The translations under genes were made by a program, and so were the position numbers. The notes beneath the pieces were generated by a model. That model saw only the letters and a list, made by a program, of their open reading frames with translations. It did not search any database and was not told the origin of the DNA. 60,000 nucleotides of DNA from Polytrichum commune (taxonomy: Eukaryota; Streptophyta; Polytrichopsida; Polytrichales; Polytrichaceae): contig OX485803.1 in NCBI GenBank assembly GCA_950295325.1, positions 46,083,554 through 46,143,553 of the forward strand, written 5' to 3'. Shown one piece after another: positions 45,216 through 57,860 of the stretch (positions are counted from its first letter, which is position 1; every line of letters begins with the position of its first letter).

Positions 45216-48200
45216 TGTGATTGATAATCCCTGGCTGCATTTTGCATTTTGGAAAGCCTAGTGTAGACCCTAGCGATCGATGAGCGGCATTTCTAAACGC
45301 ACATTACAGGATAATAGCAAGTTTGGGATTAGCATGGAATTTACCTTTGAGCTAACGGATGGGAGAACCGGCTACTATAATCAGAGTCATTATTTTTATG
45401 TGTTCCTCAATAGTAATTTGTGCACTGCCCAAATGTAAACCTAACATTAGCAGTCATTTCTTGTAAACAAATTTGGGTATTATAGATTTATAGCAAAAAC
45501 TGTCACCAGCTAAGTCATTGTCTCCCAGATGTCAGTAAGCCATAACAATATGTCGTTACATAGTTGTTAGAATGCAGGACATACAGAACATCTTTTCATT
45601 AATTGGTTGAACTGAAACCAGGATTACAAGACAATTTGCAAAATTATTAATAAAAGGTGTCACTAGAAATATACCACCATGATATTAAACAATAAATGAT
45701 ATTAAATGCGTGGTTACAGAGGAAACTTCTAAGTTTTCCAAATTACTGTTTCAAAATCAAAATTCAAGAAATTACTGGACCGTATTTTAAAAATTCCAAT
45801 TTCAAGTTCAAGCATAAAGGGGAAAACCAAAGCATGTCAATGAATAACCAAGTGAAATTAAAGAAGCAAGGACAGTAACGGAGTTGGCTCAAATTCCTCT
45901 TGATAATGAGATAAGTATTTTATTATAAGATAATATAACAAACATTCATAGCAAAGAATTAAAGCGAAGTTTGTTCTAGATTTGGAAAGTGAATATAAAG
46001 TATACATATTGTGTCATGGAATTGTTTCACAGATGGAATCATGATGGTCAGATAGTAGCGAACATGAAAAAAATGCATCCAACAACATATGTTTTCAAAT
46101 ACATTGTTACATTTAGCCTAGTGTCTTGAATTATCGAGGTCAACTCTTAAAGCATGTCCCTAAAGCGTCCTCTTCGTACGATTTTAGGGTCTTGGAAGAA
46201 AAGGGTCCTCTTGGTCCGATTTTAGGATGTGCATTTCATTTATGAACTTCAAGTTGTTTTTTTTTGCTATTATTCTTTCATCTCTCTTTAGCAATCCATT
46301 CTTCAAATCTGTATTTTTCTTTTGTCAATCTTGCTTATGTCTTCAACTTCATCGTCGTTAACTCCAAATCGGCTGAATCGGATTCTAGTTGGAGGATTCT
46401 TTGAGAGTGAGTATCTTTCATCTTCAAAAACATATGTGCAATACCAACTAACTCTTTCAATATATTCTCTTCAGCTACATAATCTAGGTCTTTTGGGTTT
46501 GTCATGTTAGGGTTTCAATTTTAGAGGGGAATCACTTGCTTTGTCAGGTTTGTTGATTTTGTTTTGTGAAAGTATTTGAGAGGCATACTTGGAGAGTTGT
46601 TTCGGTTATGGAAAAAAATTGCAAGGAGAATGAGAGCTAAAACTAGTGTTGATATTTTTTTGCTTTTCACTATATAAGGAATAACTTAAGGTGGCGTCAA
46701 AAGGCTTTGAACATCCACAAATAATATGTTATTCAACAATTGTGTATCAAAATGAATACTCTGGAAATATGGGTTTTCAATTTTGATACATGAACCTTGA
46801 ATTCCAATCCAAAAGTTGGGGCAGATCTTGAAGGCACCTCTTATTTGACCCCAATGTGATTCATAGTATGGTTTAAAGAATCTATGCCTATTGATGCTCT
46901 TTACAATGATAGATTTTATTATTTATTATTTACTTGATGCTTCCCCTATTGGCAATCAAATAGACACATGGATAGTAGACTTAACTTTAAGAAGACCATA
47001 GTCAATCATGAGAAGCCTTGACTCAACCAAGTTAAGATTGATGCAACTAGAAATTATAGACATTGCACGAATCAGTATGTGAGAAAAAGCCAAAAGAAAG
47101 TTATTGGATGGTGGTAGTAGCTCTCATTCAATTGGTTATAAGGTGAAGAAGTATGTTAAGTTTATGTGTGTCAAAGGGCAAAATTAAGATTGATAAAGAA
47201 GTCTAAATGGGTTTTTTCTCAACCATGCTCGGTGAAGGATATGGATGCCGGTTGATGTATGTTTTATATAAAATCATTTAATTCTATGTGTGCTTTATCT
47301 CACCTTTTTAATGCTTCTAAGTGAACATTTTGTCACATCTACAATTTTTAGTTGTGAAACACATGTGAAATCACCAAGTTATTAAGTGTTCAAGTCTACA
47401 TATTTCTTTGCTTTGACATTTAGATTTCGTTAACGCTTCAAAATGCAAATCAAGTCATTATATTAACAATCACTTGGTTCAATGCTATATTGAACCTACA
47501 TTAGTAATCTCCACCAATTCATCCATACTTTGATGATTTTTAGTATTTATTTAGTATACAAAGTCCCTCTAAGGTCCATGTATGGTCCCTACGAGTTCAT
47601 ACAAACTTAATCCATCTCAATATTTAATCGCAAAAAGAGTCCCTATAAAGTCATTTTAAAGTCGAAATACATTTCTACTAAGGTTTATATAAGTCCCTAT
47701 GAGTTTGTACATTCCAATGGTTTCTATAACTTGCTAGTGTTATATCCCTATTATTATTCTTTGCTATCCATTATCACCTTACTAGAATAAAATTTGACAA
47801 ATGTTAAGGACATAGCCTCTCATGGTAAGACCATTTTGCTTATTTTCTTTTTAATCATACCATTGAAGGCATATAACTCTCATATAATTGTCATCTACTA
47901 CTTGAGTCTCTCTCAACACTCTTTCAAAATTAAACAAACCATAGTTTCACATAAACTTCATGCTATCACAATACCACATCTCACACTCCAAATCCAAAAA
48001 TGCAATCCCAATAAAGATATAATCTTATTTAAACCCATGATCCGAATACATCCCCAATATGCATACGCAGTTGACATGATCATAATGGAGGCTTGGGGAT
48101 TTGTGGTGTACATGCGAACTCATCCATCATGGATGAAGGGGCTTTGGTAAAAGCGTGTCCCCTACAAGGTTGAGGATTGATTCATTCCAAGTAAATTCCA

Positions 48201-51000
48201 TGATACTATTTCGAGGTTTTTGATGTTATTTTTGGAGTCAATTAGTCAAAAAAAATCTATCTACATGGTATAGTATAATTCACTGTGTTTTCACATCCGC
48301 AACGGATGACTTTACATTGACACCATGAATCCCTAGCCATCATGGTGCTTACCAACTACCTCTTCCCCTAGATAAATACATTGGTTGTGGGGACATGTTT
48401 TTCACCAATATTGCCCAGGTTACAAACTCTAGCCCCATCTCCTATGGACTTTGAAACATAAACACTCCTACTAGTACAAAGATACATACATACCCTTTTC
48501 AGACAACAATTACCCAATATTAGACCTACCACAACTCCCTTCTAGGTAACATCCTTCTCCCATTAGTAGACACTTAACACACTCATACTTCTCCTCACCA
48601 CTCATATGCCCACTTTGACTCACCCAATACTATTCACCTCATGAAAGAGACATATTATTTGGCTCTCTTGGACCAATCTTTTCCTTCCAATGTGCACATC
48701 CCAGACATTAAACTAATTCCACAAGCCATATCTGTTGGGTAAAAGACCACCTCACAACAAAACACGCGCTACTATATTCTTTTCCATTTCCCATGAAGAT
48801 TGGTCTCAAAATCCTCATATTTCCTTAATTATCTAAATATATATCAAATCATGACCATGTCCCTCACTAACAGTTCTATACTCTCCACCCTGAGAATTTC
48901 CTCCATATTACACCAACAACGAAGCACTCCCTATTACCATAATATGTATTCACCAACATACCACTCTTCCCACACATAAATTTCTAGACATACTCCCCCA
49001 CACAACTCACATTACTTTGTCACGTCAACCTTAATCAATCTATACCTACACATACTTCAAAGGCAACCTCAAATTCATGTAAATACACCCCTCCACCAAT
49101 TTAACTATTCCATAATGCCCTATCTCTCCCTCAATACCTTACAAATCTCTACCCTATCAAATACCAACCACAATATACATATTACATAGATGGGTTCTTC
49201 ACCCCACTTGACAAGGAAGGCAATGGAAACATGGTTGGGTTGGATTACACAATGGTCCTCAAATATTAACATTGAAGCCAAACTCTTAGGATATCCCAAT
49301 ATTCTAAAAGCCGAACTAACGCCCTCCTCATTGTGGTTGAACACACTAATTCTCTACCCCATGACATCCTTATATTCACTAGTGGTCTTAACAACATATG
49401 GTTAATACTTATCAACTATATTCTTGCCATCCTTCCTCTCAACACAACCACCCTGAGAAATTACTTATCACCACCATTGTTGCGCACATCCTCAATACCA
49501 TACACAATATCACCATTCAAAAAGTGCGAGTGCATACCAATATATTTTTATAAATGATGAGGCAAATAAATAGCTAAAAGAGGCTTTGAAAGAGACATCA
49601 CCATTCACATTATATTCCATCTCATTAGGCACATGATCCTTCTGGAGTGAACTTTTTGGTAAATTCAAGGAAGACATGAAAAATAATGTAAAAGGAGCTC
49701 ATTTAGAGATAGACATTTCATTGACCATAGTCGAGGAGATTAGAAACGAGAAGGATTTGAATGGACTATGGCTTGATTGGAGAAGGTGCAACCCTAGAGG
49801 TTAGCACATGTACTATTGTGATTATAGAAGCTATATTCTTCAAGGAGAAAGTTTGGTAACAAGGCTTGCACTTCTAAGGCATTGACAAGAGTCTTTCATA
49901 CTTCTTATGTTAATACACAATTAGGGATTGGTCCTAGTAGCTTGGATTTACTCCAGTATGTGAGTATTGGTTGTATTCTTAAGCTTTGGTGGGGGAGTGA
50001 TTCTTCAAGCTTTATTGAGTGACAATTTTCCTGGGAAAGTTAGGACTTTGGAGATTATGTCCTTAGGTAGGAGGAAGTGTACTAAAGAATATAGTCTTGT
50101 GTAGAATGGCACTCATGAATGGAATAGGAGTCTTAATTTATTTTGAAGATTGAATTGAGTTGATATAATCAAGTAAGATCAATATATGAGTGTTTGATGA
50201 TTTCTTTTATGAGCAATGAGTAAGAGCTGTTGATTGTCTAATTGAATGGGAAATGGAATCCTATGAAGACCATTGTCTTTAGGCCATTAACAATAATGTG
50301 ATTGGGGAGAAATCGATAATTGGAAGTTGAGTATGTTGATGTAGTATCTAGAATTGCCCTTTGGATGATTGTACTAGAGAATTCCAATGAAACAAGGAAG
50401 CCAAAGTTGAAGAGACCATAGTCTATCTGGAGAGGTATTTTGTTGGTTTTTTTGTGTTTATTGAGGAATTGGTATGTGAAAGGACAACCCGGAAAGATGG
50501 TTAAATGTTCATTGGTTGTGGTATCCTAAGCAGATGATGACATGAAAAGAAAGACCCAAGGTGGAAACTGGAGAGGTTATGTATTCAAGAACTTAGGTTT
50601 GTATTCCTAGGAAATACAAACCTAGTGTTTCATAATAAGGCCATGGATGGCTGAAGTTCATTTTCCTTGAAAAAAAAACTGAAACCCATAGCATTGAAGA
50701 CTTAGAATTTGGAAAATGAGCTGCATACTTACATAGTCAAATCACTGAGTCAAGAAGAAAAGATACTAATCTGCATCTAAGAATTAAGAAGCGTAGACCC
50801 TCAAAATAGATTGTTAATGGGTTATCGCACTCCTTCCTTGCTTCATTAACTAGTTTGCCACTAGTCATGTCTAAGCCTTGCAAAGACACCTCCCAAGCTA
50901 GTCCTTCATCCCTAGGATGCTCCTCCAACGTATAATACCCTAAAACTTCCGTTTAAGACTTGGACATATGCTTTGAACGCTACCTACCAACTCACATTTT
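45216..51000. other. Gene desert, no gene recognised
   Basis: AT-rich sequence. A short near-duplication occurs near 46150-46230 (GTCCTCTT...CGATTTTAGG twice). AGTCCCTATA-like reiterations occur near 47570-47700. Bases 48300-49560 are pyrimidine-rich on the plus strand. None of the short reading frames shows a recognisable domain. A minus-strand frame at 49120-49344 has a chromodomain-like FLVKWG but is otherwise unconvincing. Confidence 0.45.
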
Positions 51001-51004
51001 TTAG

Positions 51005-51370
51005 TCCGATCGGCCAACTTCTAGGGATCTTTTCCACAAACTAGGCTTGGATCTGGCATCTCTAACCTTCTACCAACCTATGGTAGGGTTTTCGGGTTAT
51101 TCTGACCACTTTCATCTTTTTGAACAATTGATTTTTTTGGTTAGATCGGCCAACTTTCCGCAAACCGAGTCCATATCTTACCTCTGTGATATGCTACCAA
51201 TCTATGGTAGAGTTTTCGGGTCATTCTGACCACTTTCATATTGTCGACTAGCTAGCATATTTGGTTAGATCAGCCAAGTTATGGAGGTGGTTTTCGCAAA
51301 CCGAGACTGGATCTGACCTTTCTAACCTTCTACCAACCTATGGTATAGTTTTCATGTCATTCTGACCACT
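51005..51370 (+). repeat. Three diverged tandem units of about 125-140 bp
   Basis: Units start at GATCGGCCAAC (51007), GATCGGCCAAC (51145) and GATCAGCCAAG (51269). Each continues with GCAAACCGAG-like sequence, CTACCAAnCTATGGTA and a GTTTTC...TTCTGACCACTT end. Similarity is about 70-80%, so the array is old. Confidence 0.8.
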
Positions 51371-52036
51371 TGCTCCGGACGTCCTCCCATCAACGTCACG
51401 TCCGCGCATACCCACCCTCTCTACTTCCTATTGCATTCCTAGGTAATACATCATGAGCTGTCCGATGCACACTTTCAGTAACACATTCAACACCTTCATC
51501 TTGTCAACCCAAAGGACTATGTCAGCATACAAGAAGAGTAGTAGTAGGAGAATACTAACAATGAGTCTACCCTTCAAATCCTTCTTACAGCCCTATATTG
51601 CTTGTTTTCCAGGACTATTGTTCATTCAGACTGCCACACATTTCCAGGACGATTCCCGTCCATATCTAAAACTCACAAGCATACTCACCTTTTCGAAGAG
51701 TATTAGCTAACTTCACATATGTGAATTAAGAGACCTAGAAGGCTCTAGGACAATCTTTATGCACTTCAAAACAACTACCTACTAGGTGGGTCAAATTCGT
51801 AGGTTGCCACATTGTCAAAACACTGCAACTAGCTATCCTAACGTGTTTTTGCCCTCTGTCGAGTTCATGACCAGTTGGCACACTAATGTCATAAAAAACG
51901 GTCAACTAGTAAAAGACTCGGAATGCCATTTTAATAACTTTGGACCTACAAGTCATGTTCTAACCAACTAAGTTACTAACACCAAATAATTACTACTACG
52001 GAATAGAATGTTCAATAATATAAACAATATAAACCA

Positions 52037-52238
52037 ACTACACTAAATATGATATTTAATGTGACTTATTATTTGGAATTATGCGATGCTCTATTTATCG
52101 TACGTCTCATATTTTACCAACAACTGTTAAATTGCTAGTTTGGACATTATAGAACATTGACAACTTTACTTGGTAAAAAAAATAGCACCGTGTAAATCCA
52201 AATAGTAAGTCACACTAGATATCATATTTGGTGTAGTG
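52037..52238. mobile_element. MITE with about 38-bp inverted ends
   Basis: The left end ACTACACTAAATATGATAT and the right end ATATCATATTTGGTGTAGTG are inverted over about 38 bases with a few mismatches. The right end completed as CACTACACC resembles a CACTA-type terminus; the left end has one change. No coding capacity. Related to 54510-54884. Confidence 0.65.
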
Positions 52239-53249
52239 AACCGTTCTAAGAACTAATTGCATTAAGGACAATTTTGACATGAAGTAGTAAACTGGCATTT
52301 TTTGTTCTTTCGACAATTTGTGACCAACTAGTTAGTTTTTGACGGGTTGGTTTACAATGGACATTTATGTTCTTAAAACATAGTGCTAAATTCTACCTTA
52401 ACACAAACCATTGTCTTTTAAGTCTAATGGGGTGTGGGATTATAGTGATCATAACCCATTAAATCGAGGCAGGTGCAACTTTTTAAGGCACTTGAAACTA
52501 TGTAGCTTGACATGATAACCCTAAAACCTTGATTATCCAGGGTTAGACTTCACATTCAAAAGAGGATCCAATAAGTACATTCTCATGATTGGATTTATTT
52601 CCTCAGCTACCTAAGGTAGAAATACCATAACCCATTAACCACCCTCTAGCCGTGCACTAAACTGCCGTCATAATGGTGAAGTGCCATTTCTAAAACCGAT
52701 CATGGCTCAGCGGCAACTTCAATGCATGTACACTTAGTGTAGCCAATGGGAGTCAAGTGTTAATGTACTCATGAGGTAACCGATTTAGGCGATGTTCCGT
52801 ATGGAAATGCAGATCACCATGTTCGGTGTAGGGAGAATCTAGTGAACGAGTATGGGTTTGGACAACTTCCCACTTTGAAAAATTGTAGCATTTTTTGTAT
52901 AGGACAGAAAAATAAGAAACAGCTTGCATTCTTCATGAATCCTTCTTGTAGAGAAAATATGAAGGGGTAGGATTCGTATATGCCAACTAGCTACTCCCAT
53001 CTTTTCAAATTCAGGTTCGCTTATTACCTCCTTCTCTAAGTTATCAAGAATGGAGTTTTAGATCAACATTGGCCCTTTTGAGTCTTCAATCATTAATCCT
53101 TCATTCACCAACACTTGTAGGTTAGAGGTTCTTTAGTGTGCGCATGGAAGTCTAGCGGCCCATGTCCACGGCTCTCCACATTCTACGAAACCCCCAACAT
53201 GTCGTTGGATGGTGGCTTGTGCTTAACTACATGTGACCACCTCCAATCC
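52239..53249. other. Intergenic, no gene recognised
   Basis: AT-rich sequence without coding frames, repeats or RNA genes that I could identify. Confidence 0.45.
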
Positions 53250-53340
53250 ATTATTTTCTAGAATCTAGTGGGCAAGTAGCCTACATGGAACCTCACCCTT
53301 AGTGAACCCAAGTACTCATGTGTAGCAAAATACTGAAAAG

Positions 53341-53413
53341 CGCCGACCGTGGGATTCGAACCCATGACCACGTGGTTAAAAGCCACGCGCTCTACCAACT
53401 GAGCTAGGTCGGC
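53341..53413 (-). tRNA. tRNA-Lys(UUU), copy 1
   Basis: 73 bases on the minus strand with discriminator G. The 7-bp acceptor stem GCCGACC/GGTCGGC, D arm GCTC/GAGC, anticodon stem CGTGG/CCACG and loop CTTTTAA with anticodon TTT all fit tRNA-Lys. A-box (TAGCTCAGTTGG) and B-box (GGTTCGAATCC) are intact, and a TTTT terminator follows at once. The T stem has an A-C mismatch at its first pair (ATGGG/CCCAC), absent from copy 2. No intron. Confidence 0.93.
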
Positions 53414-53692
53414 TTCACATGTGTGTCACATGGAAAATCTAGCCAATTTATATAAGCTTGAATCAAATTGCAATCCCCACAGTAGCTAGTCACACAATGC
53501 CCCCTTCCAACCTCACGTTAGTGTGGCCTAGAAGTTCGTTCTAACAACACGGCCTTTACATTATCAACGCCATCTAGTCCCAAGCCTAATTAGACCAACC
53601 CACTATTTTCTATAATCTAGTGGGCAAGTGGCCTACATGGAAACTCACCCTTAGTGAACCCAAGTACTCATGTATAGCAAAATATTAAAAGG

Positions 53693-53765
53693 CGCCGACC
53701 GTGGGATTCGAACCCACGACCACGTGGTTAAAAGCCACGCGCTCTACCAACTGAGCTAGGTCGGC
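53693..53765 (-). tRNA. tRNA-Lys(UUU), copy 2
   Basis: Same as copy 1 except for a perfect T stem (GTGGG/CCCAC). Anticodon TTT, discriminator G, TTTT terminator immediately downstream at 53687-53690. This is the better-paired copy and probably the functional reference. Confidence 0.96.
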
Positions 53766-53950
53766 ATCATAGATGTGTCACATGTGTGTCACATGGAAAA
53801 TGTAGCCAATTTATCTAAGCTTAAAATCCAATTGCAACACCGACAGTAGCTAGTCACACAATGCTCCCTTCCAACGTGACTTTAGTTTGGCCTAAATTTT
53901 GTTCTAAAAACATGGCCTTCACACCATCAACGTTATCTAGTCCCAAGCCT

Positions 53951-54509
53951 AGTTAGCAAAGGGCGTGGCATGGTTTAAAGGAGGGGGTTTAAAGCCTCAA
54001 GCACCAACCCTCCCATCGGTACCTAGAGATGAGGCAAGAATGTAGGACCTTTAAAAGTGTCACCTCCGGCCCTTTGTGATTGGTTGCTTTTAGTCTTAGC
54101 TTTGAGAGCGTGAGGAGCTCCATTAACGAAAACCGATGATAAGATAGATGAGTGGTATGGCAATTGGAGATGGGACAAAACTATCCAACATGTCATTGTT
54201 CAATAAATAAAACAATGAACATGTGTGAATGCTACGTAACTAAAACAATGAACATGTGTGAATGCTACGTAACTAAAACCTACTCGAAAATCTCCGCAGC
54301 AAGTTCTTGTAGATGCACCAAAATAGTCAAGTGCCTCTGCCAAATCATAGAGCTTTACCAAGTTTTAAGAATAGACGTTGGTTATTTGCTAAAGTTGGGT
54401 GGGAAGGGGGCTAGAGACACGCACACGCACTTGAAGGCACATGACCACATAGATTCCAATTCCAATTCTCCATTATACAACCTCTGAATAAGTATTCTTG
54501 TATGAGTAC
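53951..54509. other. Intergenic, no gene recognised
   Basis: Contains a 36-base direct duplication near 54200-54280 (AAAACAATGAACATGTGTGA twice in tandem). No gene is supported. Confidence 0.5.
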
Positions 54510-54884
54510 CTACACTAAATTTGATATTTAGTGTCATATGGTATTTTATGTCACTATGGTAACTTTTCATATGACACTACATATGAATAACTTAACAAAT
54601 ATTGTCATGGATGATGGATGAGTTCATCCATTGGCCAAAACCCTACCCTCTCTTGTCAGCAACTGTCATGAAATATTGTCATGGTTGATGGGAATTTGGA
54701 TGAAAAATCACTTGGTAAGTAACAGTAATTGCAACACTGTAAATGTATAATCCAAAAAAAATTACAAGGAATGACAAATAATGTCGGGTCAACATTTAGT
54801 GTTGATGACACTACACCGCGGTTTGCAATGAGTATTGAACAAGACAATTGGAATTGGTGACACTACATATCATATTTAGTGTAG
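54510..54884. mobile_element. MITE of the same family as 52037-52238
   Basis: Left end CTACACTAAATTTGATAT (54510) and right end ATATCATATTTAGTGTAG (ending about 54884) are inverted repeats over about 27 bases. The interior near 54785-54850 resembles 19930-20000, which suggests a third, degraded relative there. Confidence 0.6.
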
Positions 54885-57860
54885 TATTGGAAACTTAGGA
54901 AGTGGCTAGGAAGTCATGGTGTCTATGTAAACTCATCCATTAGCGAGGTGAAAACACATCAAACTCTTTTATAGTTTCCAAAAAACTATTTTTAGACAAT
55001 TTGACTCTAAAAATGACATCACAAATCCTAAATTAATGTATAAGACTCCAATCAGAATGAAATGGCCCTCAACTTGTAGGGAACTTGTTTTTTCTAAAGC
55101 ATGTTCATCACGATGGACAAGTTTACATAGATGCCACAAACCCAAGTGTTAGGAACCAATGGTCTTTAGTTACTCTCGAAGTTATTGATTCCATATTTCT
55201 TTCTCTCTTTCTCCTAGAGTTTATGATTCAAGAACCTCTAGAAGCATCTCTTTTCTTAGACGAGCTTGCCATGGCTGTGGCAATAGGAAACTAGGATAAA
55301 ATGGGATCGATTGGCAAGAAGCTCGTGAATGGCCTAGCAAACACGTAATTGCTAAGCCTGCTTGATACCTAAGGTATGGAGGCTTTAAGTAATACCTGCC
55401 TTTTGATGGACACCTCTTTTTAATCCTTATGTTGTCAACAAGTGAGTGCAACAATGTCATCAAGTCATTGTTAAAAGCGATTAATTATATGCGGCATTAA
55501 GTATAAATAACAACACTTCGGCCACTCATAATAGTTGTGTAAGAAAGATGCAAGAACACTTTTAAAAGAGCACTAACTTTGGACTATCCTAATGGATAAT
55601 TGGGGATTTATCTGCTCAACAAGGTGGTGTAAGAAGTGATCCACAAAAGAAGGACAACTCCTTCATTTAATAAAAGATCTTCATTTGTAATAAGGTCGAT
55701 TTTGTGGTGATTCTCACTTAGCAATCTAACACCAATGGACCCCCCCCCCCCAAGTTGACAATAAAAGGTTCTCCCCTTAAGACAACTTTGAGAATATTTG
55801 TACTTTGCATATGAACTTATTATTTTTTTGATTTTTTTGGTTAGGCTCTGTATAGATTCACTAATCCATGGAGTTGTTTTGAGAAATTTTCAAGCTAATT
55901 AACCTTCATGAACCTGCAAAAGTTTCTTGAAGTCTCACTTTAAGGCCTCGGTACCTTAGTATAGGATTCACTACAAGGATTACAAGTCCTTGCCACTGGT
56001 TCTTTGCTACTACAAAACATGTTAGGCATCCAAATCTATTAGCATCTTAGATTTAAATATCTTAACTCTATGTTGTAGTGGCAAAGAACCAATGACAACG
56101 ACCCATGATCCTTGTAGTAATTGAGTATTATGGGCTGACAACAGGTTGGGCATATTTGCCCAATACTTAATTGATTTATGAAAAGAGGCTTAGGCGGTCC
56201 GGAAAAAAATAAACAAATTAAATAGACAAATATGTATATGTATATTTCTTCATTTAGGCACATAGCATATCCTACATACAAATCCATGTAATGTGATTTT
56301 TTCCATTCATTCATGGTGACTAAGTATGCAATGTTCGACTTGTGGGTGTATATTAAGTTGTCTTCGTGTGCTAATCACTACCAAGATCATGTTGTTTTGT
56401 GTTGATGTTCGATAGAGGTTACTTGGAAATTTGCAAGCATGGCTAAGAGCTAGAGGCAAATTAAATATGAGAGGTTATTGAGCGTTGCAAGTGATATTGG
56501 AGGTTTGAATGCCTAGACATCACCTTGGGAAGACTGGAAAAGTTGCCAAATTTTATGCATTTTGATGATTACTTTTTCTTTCATTTAGACCATCTAGCCC
56601 TATAATTTCAGAAATTTAGGATTACTTATTTTGGAATAATTTTGCACCCAACCTGCAGCCCATGGTATTCAGATTGCCATCATATTTCAAGGTGATGAAC
56701 AGATTGTTTAACTTTGTAAATAATGTACCAAATTGACGTTGGAGCAGTGTCCTGTTCAATTTCCAACTGCTTGATTGATAATAATTGCATAGTTGAGACA
56801 AGAATCTGGAATCACATAAAAATTCAAGCGGCCCTCATAATCTCATAGCCCAAGTTAAAGTGGTTACAGCTAACCTACTGTTGATCACACACATACTTGG
56901 ATGGTATATGACAGTTAGGTGCTATTACCAGATTAGATTGTATTGTGAACATTTGAACCATCTGGAATAACCTCCTTGTGCTAAACTTGAGCATTCTCGT
57001 AGTGCTATATCCAGTAGTTTCTTAAATGTAAGGTTATATGTATCAAGACGAGGTGAATGCGAGCAGAATTGCTAAATTATTGCGATAAATTAGGGCCAAA
57101 TTCGTCAAGTGTCACTTCAAAAGCTCAAGGATCTCATAAATAACCATGTACGCCACAAATCCTTACATGCTCAATGCAAAAGGTAGAGGGGTATCATATG
57201 AAGATGTAACTCATAATTAGTACAAGATATGCAGATCAAGCACTGCTCTCCCAACTTTCGGAACTTTTCCACAAGCTTTATCAATATCAAAACGTTCTTC
57301 CCCATCTGATATTAATGAGATTATTATATGGTCATAGACGCACCCCAACGCGTATATTCACCATTCAGTCTAAACGATTATCACGTTTTGAGCATATAGT
57401 CCGATCTCTTTTGGAAAAATCGTTTGGATATCCGTCCTGAGGATACCACTCATGTATAAACGTCCAAATTAGGCACGTCTTCGTTACCCAAGGATGACTA
57501 CGTATGCAAATCGTCAATTTCGGTGCTATCTCAACTCACCCAATTTTGGAAAAATCCTACATAAGGGCAGTTTGGACGATTTTAGACGAACTGTCAACCT
57601 GACTCGTGATCGTCCATCCGATTGACAAACAGTCTCTAGAACTCCAAAATAATTACTTTGCTCACCCGTCCCCAACCTGGCCAACAACTTTTTAGATGGG
57701 CCTTGCACTAGTTGAAAGCGTACAATGACGTTCCTATTTAATTCAAATGCGCTTTTAAAAATTAGATACAGGATGCCTCATATATGAAATTACAAATCCA
57801 GTGTCAAAAGAAATGACGCAACAAACGTTGAATCAGTGTCAATAATCCTCCTCATCTAAT
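54885..57860. other. Intergenic, no gene recognised
   Basis: AT-rich. A C-homopolymer of 12 or so bases is at 55740-55752. Bases 57370-57430 resemble 39703-39760 (TTATCA-GTTTT-AGCA-ATAG-CC-ATCTCTTT), a faint dispersed repeat. No gene is supported. Confidence 0.45.

Larger units (their letters stand above)
53250..53950. repeat. 352-bp tandem duplication containing tRNA-Lys genes
   Basis: Two units of about 350 bases (roughly 53250-53600 and 53601-53950). Both carry TATTTTCTA-AATCTAGTGGG, GAACCCAAGTACTCATGT, a tRNA gene, CACATGGAAAAT-TAGCC and GCTAGTCACACAATGC. Flanks differ by several substitutions while the tRNA genes differ at one base, so the tRNA part is under selection or the copies have exchanged sequence. 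Confidence 0.85.

Noticed and set aside
47794-48150. 118-codon plus-strand frame
   Set aside because: Composition like the surrounding desert and no recognisable motif.
49120-49344. Minus-strand frame with FLVKWG, reminiscent of a gypsy chromodomain
   Set aside because: Only one short block fits and no other retrotransposon sequence is visible nearby; too weak to call.
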